Assembly (NCBI RefSeq): GCF_900162665.1
Contig: NZ_LT727812.1
Coordinates: 1,036,176 to 1,100,175 of the forward strand
DNA length: 64,000 nucleotides
Source: Oceanobacillus sojae
GTDB lineage: Bacteria > Bacillota > Bacilli > Bacillales > Amphibacillaceae
Direction of reading: 5' to 3'
Positions within the stretch are counted from its first letter, which is position 1. Each line of letters starts with the position of its first letter. The notes beneath the pieces are model-generated. The model did no database searches. It saw nothing but the letters and a program-made list of their open reading frames with translations, and had not been told where the DNA came from. Shown here piece after piece: positions 49,101 through 58,374 of this stretch. Both the position numbers and the translations under genes were made by a program.

Positions 49101-49580
49101 TTACTTTACCTTTACTCTAAATAATGGTTGACCGTACTCAACCATTCCGCCATCTTCAGCTAAAATTTCTGTAATTTCACCTGTCACTTCTGCTTCTACC
49201 TCATTAAACAGCTTCATCGCTTCAATAATACAGACAACTGTATCCTTTTTTACCTCGCTGCCTTCAGAAACATAAGCGTCACTGTCTGGTGATGGTGATG
49301 TATAAAGCGTTCCTACAATAGGAGACAAAATTTCGTAATCAGAATCAGCTATATTTTCAACTTTTTCTGTTTTTACGGATACACCTGGAACAGACTCCTC
49401 CTGTCCTTCTTTTACTGACGTCTGCTCATGCGCTGCTGTCTGATACTGCTGCTCTATATCAGCAGTATCACTATTTTTTTTCATTGCTATCGTCGTTCCA
49501 TTTATTTGAAAGGTAAACTCACTAATGGAGGAACGATCTATTGATTTAATTATTTCATTTATTTCTTGTATTTTCAGCAT
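49101..49580 (-). CDS. accB: Biotin carboxyl carrier protein, locus-specific copy
   Basis: 159 residues. N-terminal helix-turn segment ([15 protein letters not shown]) like AccB, a Gln/Glu-rich linker, and the biotinyl domain (about 83-159) with the biotinylated Lys123 in [11 protein letters not shown] and the thumb-like [10 protein letters not shown] stretch. It shuttles carboxybiotin. It is next to accC, with 88 bases to the RidA gene upstream. Confidence 0.93.
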   Translation of the reverse strand: MLKIQEINEIIKSIDRSSISEFTFQINGTTIAMKKNSDTADIEQQYQTAAHEQTSVKEGQEESVPGVSVKTEKVENIADSDYEILSPIVGTLYTSPSPDSDAYVSEGSEVKKDTVVCIIEAMKLFNEVEAEVTGEITEILAEDGGMVEYGQPLFRVKVK

Positions 49581-49668
49581 TTTTTCTTCCCTTCCTTATC
49601 ATCCAGACTGCAATAAAATAACTCTTTTTCAGCACATACTGATAGAGACATTGAAAAATGCAGGTCGG

Positions 49669-50109
49669 TCAATATTTAGTACAAACAGCTGTGATCTGGA
49701 TTTCTATTGGTGCATTACCAGGTAATGATGCAACTCCAATTGCTGCTCTGCTTCCGATACCATTTTGCCCCAGCTGTTCATAAAGATATTCAGAAGCAAA
49801 ATCAGCTATGCCAGAATGTGCTTGAAAGTTTTCCTGTGCATTAACATAGACGTTTAACGCTAATATTTGGTTTAATTTTTCGTCTTCATTAAGTATATTA
49901 TTAATGGCATTCAGTGCATTTGAAACCGCAAGTCTGACTGCTTGCCTGTAAATATGTAGAGGCTCTTCTGTACTGACTTTTCCAGTTTGAATCAAACCCC
50001 CCTTGTGCCGCGGTGTCATACCAGATGTGAAAATCAAATCTCCGACACGTGAAGCAGGGATATATTTCCCCTGCGGAACAGGAGGAACGTTTTCTTCAGA
50101 TTGAATCAT
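49669..50109 (-). CDS. RidA family protein (YjgF/YER057c/UK114)
   Basis: 146 residues. FTSGMTPRHKGG, VYVNAQENFQ and the C-terminal GSRAAIGVASLPGNAPIEI with the substrate-binding Arg are RidA-family marks. Known members hydrolyse reactive enamine/imine intermediates made by PLP enzymes. This longer, divergent type is usual in catabolic operons. It overlaps the aminotransferase gene by 4 bases, consistent with clearing an imine made by that enzyme. Confidence 0.9.
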   Translation of the reverse strand: MIQSEENVPPVPQGKYIPASRVGDLIFTSGMTPRHKGGLIQTGKVSTEEPLHIYRQAVRLAVSNALNAINNILNEDEKLNQILALNVYVNAQENFQAHSGIADFASEYLYEQLGQNGIGSRAAIGVASLPGNAPIEIQITAVCTKY

Positions 50110-51320
50110 TTTCGATATCCCTCCACTACTTTTCCAATACGTTCTATTGCATCCACAGCAGCAGAATGATCTTGTGAAAAATTCATACGGAAGCTGTCAG
50201 TAAACGCCGGGCCAAATTCAGTTCCCGGGGTCACAATAACACCTGCCTGAATACGTAGAATTTTTACGAATTCCTCTATTGTAACCGTTAATTCCGGCAC
50301 TTTAGGAAATAAATAACTGCCTGCCTCTGTGGCCCTTACTTGAAAGCCTTGAATCAATCGCAGTTTTGTAACTAAATCATCACGGATAGCCTGATGCTGT
50401 GCAATTCTTTGAGCCATCCATCCCTCCGGTTCATGAAACCAGGATTTCAATACAGCCTGATTATAGCCTCCTGCTCTCAGCGATACGATAGCCTGCAGCT
50501 TTTCCATGCGGTTAATAATCTTCGATGAACCAAATGCAACACCCAGTCTATATCCGCTTAACGATTCTGTTTTTGACGGTCCCATAATAGTAATCAGATT
50601 TTCAGGATTTAAAATATTTTGTGCCGCTAAATGTGTGTAGCTGTGTCCGTCAAAAACCTGGCGCGAGTATAATTGATCAACGATAACTTGTACGTCATAA
50701 TCCTGTGCAAGCCGGGCAATTTCTTTAATTTCATCAGGTGAATAAATTACTCCTGCCGGGTTATTCGGATTCGAAAATAAAAAGAGCTTCACGCCTGACT
50801 TAAAGGCTTCTTCGAGCTGCCTCAAATCCAGGCCTGCACCTGAAGTAAAATTTAAATAATCCATTGATATATATACGACTTCCCCTTCAAAGAATTCCAC
50901 TAATTTTCTGTTGGCAAAATAATCAGGTGCTACAATAGCAACTTTATCATTTCTGCTAATAACAGACCCCATTGCTAAAAAAAGTGCTCCCTGTGTACCT
51001 GGAGTAATAATCAGATTTTTTTCAGGATCAATTTTTGAATCAGTAAATGCAGCAAGTTTTCCAGCTGTTATTTCACGAATTTCTTTACTGCCCCGATATT
51101 CCGTATATGCCTGCTTGCCGCCAATTTGAACTCCTTCTACAAAATTATCTAAAGCACCAGGAGCCGGCTGAAAAGCATCGACATCACCATGCGAAAAATC
51201 AACTGGTCTTCCCGGTATCTTATCACCAATCAGGCTTATTACATCATTATTCTGCTGCCCTTCCTGACCTGGTGCATTCTCAGCACCCAGCTTTAAAAAT
51301 TTCTTTTCTACAGAATCCAT
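50106..51320 (-). CDS. Aminotransferase class I/II (PLP-dependent)
   Basis: 404 residues. Substrate/cofactor motifs SNPNNPAGVIYSPDE and VIVDQLYSRQ, with the Schiff-base Lys in MGPSKTESLSGYRLG and FRMNFSQDHS at the C-terminus. It is a fold-type I aminotransferase. Coupled to RidA and downstream of the TRAP genes. Substrate unknown; a product of the carboxylase/hydrolase part is a candidate. Confidence 0.88.
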   Translation of the reverse strand: MDSVEKKFLKLGAENAPGQEGQQNNDVISLIGDKIPGRPVDFSHGDVDAFQPAPGALDNFVEGVQIGGKQAYTEYRGSKEIREITAGKLAAFTDSKIDPEKNLIITPGTQGALFLAMGSVISRNDKVAIVAPDYFANRKLVEFFEGEVVYISMDYLNFTSGAGLDLRQLEEAFKSGVKLFLFSNPNNPAGVIYSPDEIKEIARLAQDYDVQVIVDQLYSRQVFDGHSYTHLAAQNILNPENLITIMGPSKTESLSGYRLGVAFGSSKIINRMEKLQAIVSLRAGGYNQAVLKSWFHEPEGWMAQRIAQHQAIRDDLVTKLRLIQGFQVRATEAGSYLFPKVPELTVTIEEFVKILRIQAGVIVTPGTEFGPAFTDSFRMNFSQDHSAAVDAIERIGKVVEGYRK

Positions 51321-51473
51321 GCAAGCACCCTCTTTTGTTTAAATTGGAAATGAAATCTTTTTGACTTTCTATTTAATTTCCCCTGTTCATTTTTTACAAA
51401 TTCTCTTTTATCACGGACAGCACATTTTGCAATTGTTGAATGGATCATGTGCTGTCCGGTTATTATAACGTAT

Positions 51474-52748
51474 TTAATCAATAAGGGATGGCAGCCAAGT
51501 AGTGAAAAATGGAAAGTATGCGATGATTATCAAGCCGACAACCATGGCCAGTACAAATGGCCAAATATGTTTTATCACGATGCTCACATTTAAATTCGTT
51601 ATTGCACTGGCCACAAAAAGGTTAACCCCCATTGGTGGTGTAACCACTCCGATTGCTAATGCAGCAATCATTACTACCCCCAAATGAATTGGATCTACCC
51701 CCATTGAATTGGTAATAGGCAGCAGAACCGGTGTTAAAATAATAATTGCTGCACTCGCTTCCATGAATAATCCTACAAACAGCAATAACAATAAGATTAA
51801 GAACAAAATCAGATATGGATTTGTCGTAACAGAAGTGATTAACCCGGCTATTAATTGAGGCAGCTGTTGGGAAGTAACCAGCCAGCCGAATAAATCTGCA
51901 ATTCCGATAATCAATACCACCATAGAAGAAATTAAAATAGTTTCATAAAAAATATTCGGCAGATCCTTTATATGTATCTTTTTATAAACAAACATACCCA
52001 GGATTAAACCATATAGAATTGCTACTACAGCAGATTCTGTTGCTGTAAAGATTCCCAGCAAGATACCTCCCAGCATTAGTATAGGCATGAATAACGCCAA
52101 AATCGCATCAATGAATGACCGTCCAAGATCTTTAATAGATTTTCTCTCTTCAGATGGATACTTCATAATTAGAGCAATAATATAACTGACCAGCATCAGC
52201 ATAAGGCCTAAAATAATACCAGGAATAATCCCGCCAATTAGTAATTTTCCGATAGAAGCTCCACCGACAACCCCAAAAATAATGAGAGTGATACTTGGAG
52301 GTATAACGGAACCCAGTGATCCTGAAGCAGCTACTAATGCTGCAGAAAACCCTTTTGAATACCCTTTTTCGTTCATAGAAGGTACAACAATTTTACCGAT
52401 AGCTGCAGTCGCAGCTGTAGATGATCCGGTCATAGAAGAAAATATCATCGAGGCAACAATCGTAATCATTGCTAAACCTCCTCTGATATGCCCTACTAAT
52501 ACATTTGCTAAATTAATAATTTTTGCAGATACACCGCCTTTATCCATAATGGCGCCTGCCAGAATGAAGAAAGGAATTGCCAGCAAAGGAAAGGAATCTA
52601 AGCCGTTAAAAACCCGCTGTGGAATAAGTGTTAATGGCAATACCGGATCAGTAAGCAACGCTAAAAGACATGCTATGGCTAACGCAAAGGCTATCGGAAT
52701 ATTTAAAAATATTAACACAATAAAAGTAATTAAAAGTATTGCTATCAA
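51474..52748 (-). CDS. TRAP transporter large permease (DctM family)
   Basis: 424 residues with about 12 helices. FALAIACLLALL at the N-terminus, SSMTGSSTAATAAIGKIVVPSM and GSLGSVIPPSITLIIFG, and the second repeat with GVVTPPMGVNLFVA are DctM signatures (two inverted repeats binding Na+). It imports the substrate with sodium. Confidence 0.95.
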   Translation of the reverse strand: MIAILLITFIVLIFLNIPIAFALAIACLLALLTDPVLPLTLIPQRVFNGLDSFPLLAIPFFILAGAIMDKGGVSAKIINLANVLVGHIRGGLAMITIVASMIFSSMTGSSTAATAAIGKIVVPSMNEKGYSKGFSAALVAASGSLGSVIPPSITLIIFGVVGGASIGKLLIGGIIPGIILGLMLMLVSYIIALIMKYPSEERKSIKDLGRSFIDAILALFMPILMLGGILLGIFTATESAVVAILYGLILGMFVYKKIHIKDLPNIFYETILISSMVVLIIGIADLFGWLVTSQQLPQLIAGLITSVTTNPYLILFLILLLLLFVGLFMEASAAIIILTPVLLPITNSMGVDPIHLGVVMIAALAIGVVTPPMGVNLFVASAITNLNVSIVIKHIWPFVLAMVVGLIIIAYFPFFTTWLPSLID

Positions 52749-52789
52749 TGTTTTTTACCTCCTTAAATCAGCTTTAAGAGACATTTATT

Positions 52790-53266
52790 CTATTTATCAT
52801 GTTCTTCAAAATGTATGATTCCTTTTTTCACATTGACAATTTTTTCAAAAGAAAAAACTATAGATAGAACAGAAAATACTATTAAGGCTACGTACACAGT
52901 ACCCATAGGCAATCCCATAATCGGGGATGTCTGCCCTGTCGCAGATAAACTGAATCTAATACTTTGGACCAGCAGGATAATCATAAATAAAATAATACTC
53001 GCTTCTATAAAATATTGGACAATCTTTTGAAAGCTGACCGGTAATTTACTTACTGCCACATCAATACTTACATGAGAAAGGTTTCTAATTCCAAGTGCCG
53101 CTCCAATTAAGCTCATCCAGATAAATGAATATTTTGCTACTTCCTGGGTCCAGCTTACCGGAAAATAAACTATCTCCCGTGCAATGATTTGCAGTGTGAC
53201 TGTTATAATAATGACCCCCATCAAAAACACAGCAATATATTTGAATATACTTTCGATCCGTTCCAT
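52790..53266 (-). CDS. TRAP transporter small permease (DctQ family)
   Basis: 158 residues with four helices; FPVSWTQEVAKYSFIWMSLIG and MGLPMGTVYVALIVFSVLS are typical. It forms the membrane complex with DctM. A 41-base gap separates the two genes and 85 bases lie between it and dctP. Confidence 0.9.
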   Translation of the reverse strand: MERIESIFKYIAVFLMGVIIITVTLQIIAREIVYFPVSWTQEVAKYSFIWMSLIGAALGIRNLSHVSIDVAVSKLPVSFQKIVQYFIEASIILFMIILLVQSIRFSLSATGQTSPIMGLPMGTVYVALIVFSVLSIVFSFEKIVNVKKGIIHFEEHDK

Positions 53267-53351
53267 AACCTCACCCTGTTTCTTTGACTTTATTTGTACT
53301 CATTAAATATTACGCTCCTGTTATGATGCACCATTTATTAAAGCTGATAAA

Positions 53352-54428
53352 TTATCTCAATGCCTCTATTTCTTTTATGAGCTTCTGTCCTGCTTTTTCA
53401 TCACCATTTCCAACTACATCATAAAACTTGGGATACACGGTTTCTTTCATTTTCGTTCTGAATTCATCAACGAACTCATCAGATACTTCATTAATTTCCA
53501 TACCTTCTTCTTCCAGAATTTCCAAGAGATGTTCCTCTTCTGCGAAAAGCTCTTCTTTATGAAGCTGCATTACTTCTTCTGTTGCTCTTACCAGAGCCTC
53601 CTGCTGTTTATCTGACAACAATTCAAATCTGTCTGCATTCATTAAATAATATCTTGTAGTAAAGAAATGGTTTGTTAATGATAAATAATCCTGTACTTCA
53701 AAAAACTTCATACTATAAATGGAATTCAAAGGATTCTCCTGAGCATTTACAACTCCCTGCTGCAACCCTGAATATAATTCTGAAAATGCCATATTGGAAG
53801 TTCTTGTTCCGGGTATGTTTTCAAAGGTTGAAATCATTACTTCACTTTCTAAAAGTCTAATATTAATTCCTTTAAAATCTTCCAGCGTTTCAATAGGTCT
53901 TACAGAGTTTGTTATCTGCCGGAATCCGCCATATTGTATTCCTAAATTTACAAGATTATTATTTTCAAAATCAGCCTGGAGAGCTCCCATAATAGACTCA
54001 TCATCTTCAATTCTCTCCATATGCTCAATACTGTCTACAAGATATGGGAAATCCCAATATACAAGTGATGGTATAAAATTAGTAACAGGAGCATTGGCCG
54101 CCAGTCCGATATCAATCATCCCCATTTGTACTCCTTCAACCAATTCTCTTTCGCCTCCTAATTGACTATTTGAATACACATCTATTTGAAGCTCCCCATC
54201 ACTATATTCCTTTGCAAGGTCAGCTATCATTACCGTGCTTTTATGTATTGGATCATCTTCAGCAAATACATGGCCCAGCCTGAGGGTGACCTCACTTTCT
54301 GCATTACTTTCATTTGAAGGCCCCCCTTCATCCGCTATTGTGGGTTCGGTTAATTCAATACAACCAGCCAGCATAGAAAAGGTACACAGAACTGCCAGAA
54401 AACCTATATTTCTCAATAAGCTTCTCAC
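53352..54428 (-). CDS. TRAP transporter substrate-binding lipoprotein (DctP family)
   Basis: 358 residues. It starts with GTG at 54428, well spaced after AAAGGAGTG. The lipobox ML-AGC gives the modified Cys at residue 23. LRLGHVFAEDDPIHKS, IDVYSNSQLGGERE and FKGINIRLLESEVM (carboxylate-binding Arg) mark a DctP protein for an organic acid. It is embedded between pxpC and the permease genes, so its ligand should feed the PxpABC/carboxylase part. Confidence 0.93.
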   Translation of the reverse strand: MRSLLRNIGFLAVLCTFSMLAGCIELTEPTIADEGGPSNESNAESEVTLRLGHVFAEDDPIHKSTVMIADLAKEYSDGELQIDVYSNSQLGGERELVEGVQMGMIDIGLAANAPVTNFIPSLVYWDFPYLVDSIEHMERIEDDESIMGALQADFENNNLVNLGIQYGGFRQITNSVRPIETLEDFKGINIRLLESEVMISTFENIPGTRTSNMAFSELYSGLQQGVVNAQENPLNSIYSMKFFEVQDYLSLTNHFFTTRYYLMNADRFELLSDKQQEALVRATEEVMQLHKEELFAEEEHLLEILEEEGMEINEVSDEFVDEFRTKMKETVYPKFYDVVGNGDEKAGQKLIKEIEALR

Positions 54429-55394
54429 CTATATCACTCCTTTTGTTGATATATCATTTAATTCAAGACTCTTATCCAGTATTTGATGAATATATTTTTC
54501 TCTTTTTCTATAAATCTCTATGGCTTCGTCTGTGGAGATAAATGTAAACTGAATAGTATCATGGGGCCTCATCTGCCCCGCCAAGTCTAAATCAGTTGAG
54601 GAGATACAGGCTATTACCGGATATCCTATCGTTCCTCCCCTGCCTCTGTGCAGAATGATAGGCTGTCCATGTGGTGTGATTTCTATTGCGCCGGGAATAA
54701 TACCTCTTGATAAAGTCTGACGTGGAGAAAATTGAGTCAGCCGGCATTTCTCCAGCCGGATACCAATATTATCACTCTCTAAAGAGACCCGGAATTTTGC
54801 TTCTTCAAAAAACTTTTTATGCTTTTTAAAAATAGCTGCATCAGGACCTTCGCAAACATTGATTTCCCAGGGTGATTCATACTTAGGGATGTCCTCTTCC
54901 GGAATACGCATTTTACTTCTTATACAGTTAGTCAGATTACTGTTTAAAGATAACGTATCTCCTTTACTTAGTTTGGTACCGATACCTGTCATGCCATCAT
55001 AGGATGCGCTTCCATGTATAAGCGGGACATTTACTCCCCCGGCAAGACTGATGTAGACTCTCATACCAGAATGAATTTTGGAAATACGTAATTTCTTTTC
55101 TTTTTTTAATATAAAGGTTTCCCATTGAGGCATTACTTCATTATCTGCTTCAACCATTGCCTGTGCGCCGGTAACACAAATACTGATATCAACATGACTT
55201 TTTAATGCAAAATTAAAAGCTGTTACTTCAATAGCCGGTGTTTCAAGCGGATTCCCCAGTAAAGCATTACTTATCTTATAAGCGAACTGATCAAGGGCCC
55301 CATTTATACTAAAACCATAATTCTCTAACCCATACCTCCCTGTATCCTGAATAGATGCTATATTTGATTCTAAGATGAGAAGCTCGTCACTCAT
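54429..55394 (-). CDS. pxpC: 5-oxoprolinase subunit C-like / KipA-type carboxyltransferase domain protein
   Basis: 321 residues. IASIQDTGRYGLENYGFSINGALDQFA, NPLETPAIEV and the C-terminal LSRGIIPGAIEITPHGQPIILHRGRGGTIGYP match the AHS2/KipA family. Relatives form part of 5-oxoprolinase and the carboxyltransferase of urea carboxylase. It overlaps pxpB by 4 bases and abuts dctP without a gap. Confidence 0.92.
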   Translation of the reverse strand: MSDELLILESNIASIQDTGRYGLENYGFSINGALDQFAYKISNALLGNPLETPAIEVTAFNFALKSHVDISICVTGAQAMVEADNEVMPQWETFILKKEKKLRISKIHSGMRVYISLAGGVNVPLIHGSASYDGMTGIGTKLSKGDTLSLNSNLTNCIRSKMRIPEEDIPKYESPWEINVCEGPDAAIFKKHKKFFEEAKFRVSLESDNIGIRLEKCRLTQFSPRQTLSRGIIPGAIEITPHGQPIILHRGRGGTIGYPVIACISSTDLDLAGQMRPHDTIQFTFISTDEAIEIYRKREKYIHQILDKSLELNDISTKGVI

Positions 55395-56116
55395 TTTTGT
55401 ACCTCCAATAGATACGGCATGTCCTCTACTCGCTTGTTTTTATAGAAATCCCATTCTTTTTCATCTATTCTGAAAAATTGTATTAAATCTCCAATTTTAA
55501 AAGGAGACGGTGGTATTTGCTCCGGAGTCGTCACCTGTAATGGCGTACGCCCGATCAGCCGCCAGCCTCCCGGGGTTTCCTTTGTATAAATCGTTGTTTG
55601 GCTGCCTACTATTGCGATTGTACCTTTAGGAATTTTCACATAAGGCGTCTCCATCCGGGGGATGCTATCCGGGATTTCAGATTTCCCCATTAATGGCTGA
55701 CCTGCCGGGCTTGTAAAGGACAAAAGCTGACTGGAACTATTTATATGTGTCTGGATAACCTCTTCTTCTGTCATATTTAATCTTTTTGCAATCATTGGTA
55801 AGTCAGGACCGAATTCTCCTCCATAAACCACAGGAAGAAAGTGTGTATCTCTTTTTTGAGTTACTGATTCAGGTTCAAGCTGATCAATAGCTTTTTTAAT
55901 TATCTCTATTACTGTTTCTTTATCCATAACCATAATATTGTAATGAATTATCACTGTAGTATACGTAGGAATAATACTTAAAACCCACTCATAGTTACCT
56001 TCCTTCAGTTTTGCAGACAAAGCATGTGTCTTCATCCAGGCATTTTCCGTAAAGATTTCGGAAAAAGAAATACATATTGCTGCATCACCATAACTGGTAA
56101 TCTTGTAATCGCTCAT
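55391..56116 (-). CDS. pxpB: 5-oxoprolinase subunit B-like / KipI-type protein
   Basis: 241 residues of the AHS1/KipI family: SYGDAAICISFSEIF, FLPVVYGGEFGPDL, then ETPYVKIPKGTIAIVGSQTTIY and PGGWRLIGRTPLQ. The segment normally reading GFxPGFPYLGG is changed to SFTSPAGQPLMG. It pairs with PxpC; in urea carboxylase the two make the carboxyltransferase. It lies 30 bases after pxpA. Confidence 0.92.
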   Translation of the reverse strand: MSDYKITSYGDAAICISFSEIFTENAWMKTHALSAKLKEGNYEWVLSIIPTYTTVIIHYNIMVMDKETVIEIIKKAIDQLEPESVTQKRDTHFLPVVYGGEFGPDLPMIAKRLNMTEEEVIQTHINSSSQLLSFTSPAGQPLMGKSEIPDSIPRMETPYVKIPKGTIAIVGSQTTIYTKETPGGWRLIGRTPLQVTTPEQIPPSPFKIGDLIQFFRIDEKEWDFYKNKRVEDMPYLLEVQK

Positions 56117-56146
56117 TAATATGCCCCCTATTCAGCTGATTCATGG

Positions 56147-56905
56147 TTAGGTTGAAGGGGAAATGATGATATCATTTTTCACCAATTCTGCCCTGAGTTT
56201 CTCCGCAAGAACATCTGAATTGGCGGTATCACTATGAATACAAAGAATCTCTCCCTCCATTTTTATTGTTTTTCCATCAATAGTTTTTACGGTATTTTCT
56301 TTAATCATCTGGATTGTTCTGGTAACCATTTCATCAAAATCTGTTATTACGGAACCTTCTCTGGACCTCTCTACTAATGTTCCATCATTATTATATGCCC
56401 TGTCAGAAAAAATCTGTTTAACAACTGTATACCCCTGTCTCCTTGCTTCTTCAGCCAATTCTCCTTCCAGTGCAACTATTTTAATAGTTTCATCAAAACT
56501 GTTAATCGCTTCCATAAATGCCTTGGCAAAATTCTTATCCTGCACACAATAATGTCCTAATTGACCATGTGGAGAAACATGGCGTAACCTGGTATGATGC
56601 GCCTTTGTAAATGCGTTCAAAGCTCCGAGCTGATAAAGCACATTTGTCGTTACCTCTTCCCTCGTTATATTTATTTTTCTTCTTCCAAATCCTATTAAAT
56701 CTGCCAGGCCCGGATGCGCTCCGATAGAAACCTGCTTCTCAGCAGCTTTTTTAACTGTATTATTCATAATCACCGGGTCTCCTGCATGGAAACCGCAGGC
56801 AATATTCACAGAGCTTACGATATCAAGCAGCTTCTCATCATCCGCTACAGTATATCTGCCAAAGCCTTCTCCCATATCCGTATTTATATCAATAGTATAT
56901 TTCAT
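56147..56905 (-). CDS. pxpA: LamB/YcsF family protein (5-oxoprolinase subunit A-like)
   Basis: 252 residues. DINTDMGEGFGRY, NIACGFHAGDP and GAHPGLADLIGFGRR are family motifs. The usual HVKPHGxLYN reads HVSPHGQLGHY (Lys replaced by Ser111), and the C-terminal CLHGD reads CIHSD. PxpA proteins work with PxpBC in ATP-dependent opening of 5-oxoproline; these changes suggest a related but different substrate. First gene of the operon, with AGGAGG eight bases before the ATG. Confidence 0.92.
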   Translation of the reverse strand: MKYTIDINTDMGEGFGRYTVADDEKLLDIVSSVNIACGFHAGDPVIMNNTVKKAAEKQVSIGAHPGLADLIGFGRRKINITREEVTTNVLYQLGALNAFTKAHHTRLRHVSPHGQLGHYCVQDKNFAKAFMEAINSFDETIKIVALEGELAEEARRQGYTVVKQIFSDRAYNNDGTLVERSREGSVITDFDEMVTRTIQMIKENTVKTIDGKTIKMEGEILCIHSDTANSDVLAEKLRAELVKNDIIISPST

Positions 56906-57027
56906 TATATTCAGCCTCCTGTATACGCTTACAATAAATTAATCATCAAAGGTTTATACTAAACTAGAATTGCTTGTTTAGTATCTTAACACTCCATTTG
57001 TTTTATTGTAAAATACAATATATAAAT

Positions 57028-57056
57028 ATTAAATATTTAAAAATCAAATATTTAAT
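57028..57056. promoter_or_regulatory. AT-rich palindrome between LysR gene and pxpA
   Basis: ATTAAATATTT and AAATATTTAAT form a perfect 11-base inverted repeat around AAAAATC, about 120 bases before pxpA. It could be a regulator site or AT-rich terminator. Low specificity because of base composition. Confidence 0.4.
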
Positions 57057-57192
57057 TATGTTTCAGAAAAGGTCTACAGCTACGAAATTTAGTCATCATA
57101 AAGCAAAAACCTCTCCTTTAACAGAAATAGTGCCCATACAAAGAATGCATGGACAATATGAAGTTTCTATTCCATTATGCTCGCATTCTTTC

Positions 57193-58089
57193 TTATTCAT
57201 CCCAGGGTCTGACAATATTTTCGATTTCCTCCATAGAGTGAAACAGAATTTCATTAATTTTCTTTGAATAACGATTTCCACCTACCCGCTCTACAATATA
57301 ACAAATTCTATCTGGCGGCGGATCTTCAAGCATATAAACATGAACAATTCCATCCTTATAAAGTCTTCGGGCTACGGAAACCGGAACTATTGCCCATAAA
57401 TTAGAGTCAACGATAAACTCCTGTAGCATTTTTACTGTATCGATTTGGATATGTGAATTAGAAGACGATCCCCAATGCTTTTCCTGCCAAATTTGATAGT
57501 CAATCCCCCAATAAATATACAGCTGATTTTCAGGGAGAAGCGTTTCATTTGCAATTACTTTTCGCTGCTCTCCTCTTTTTCTACACTGAACCAGTACAAG
57601 CTGCTCAGCAAATAACTTTTTCAGATGAATATGACGTAATATGCGCTCCTGCAACGACAAGCCTATATCAATTTTCCGTTGCTCTATCAATGAATAGATT
57701 TCATTTGATTGATAGGTTCTGACTGCTAAACGAATATTAGGGATTTCTTCTGTGATTTTTTTATACAGATTTTGAAATATATAGTTATGAACACTATCTA
57801 CAGCGCCAATAGTAATAGTCATATTGCCGCTCCTCATCTTCATATTTTTGGCTTCTGCATGAAGAAGTTCATATTCCAATGCAATCTGGTAAAATCTTTC
57901 TCCTTCGTCAGTTAACGAAATGCCTTTAACTCCCCTATCCCGATTAAGGAGCAGGATTCCATATTCTTTTTCGATTGAATGTAAACGCTGGCTTACAGTC
58001 GATTGAGATACATATAAATGATTTGCTGCTTTTGAAAGACTTCCCAATCGGATTGTTGTTAAAAACGCTTCTATTTGATTAAAATTCAT
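57193..58089 (-). CDS. LysR-family transcriptional regulator
   Basis: 298 residues. The N-terminal helix-turn-helix is FNQIEAFLTTIRLGSLSKAANHLYVSQSTVSQRLHSIE. The effector domain begins near ITIGAVDSVHNYIFQ. It lies between pxpA and the divergent class V enzyme gene, so it likely controls both directions in response to the pathway substrate. The start ATG 58089 has AGGGAGGAAT upstream. Confidence 0.92.
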   Translation of the reverse strand: MNFNQIEAFLTTIRLGSLSKAANHLYVSQSTVSQRLHSIEKEYGILLLNRDRGVKGISLTDEGERFYQIALEYELLHAEAKNMKMRSGNMTITIGAVDSVHNYIFQNLYKKITEEIPNIRLAVRTYQSNEIYSLIEQRKIDIGLSLQERILRHIHLKKLFAEQLVLVQCRKRGEQRKVIANETLLPENQLYIYWGIDYQIWQEKHWGSSSNSHIQIDTVKMLQEFIVDSNLWAIVPVSVARRLYKDGIVHVYMLEDPPPDRICYIVERVGGNRYSKKINEILFHSMEEIENIVRPWDE

Positions 58090-58374
58090 GCTATTCCTCC
58101 CTTTATATCTATTTTATCGATAATTAATAACTATAAATTTAATTTTACTATATTTCAATCCTTTGTTACAATTTTTACTAACATGAAAGCCTGAGGTTCA
58201 CGTTGATCTATAAGCATTTTAGAATTACTTGTAACAATTCTATTATCTTCAGCTGTTTCCAGAAATATTAAAGCGCTTTCATAAAACAAGAGGATAGAGC
58301 TGCTTATTCTTCAATACATATCAACATACAGATGCTTTCATAATTTTCCAGTTTAAAGAAGGAGGAGATTATCC

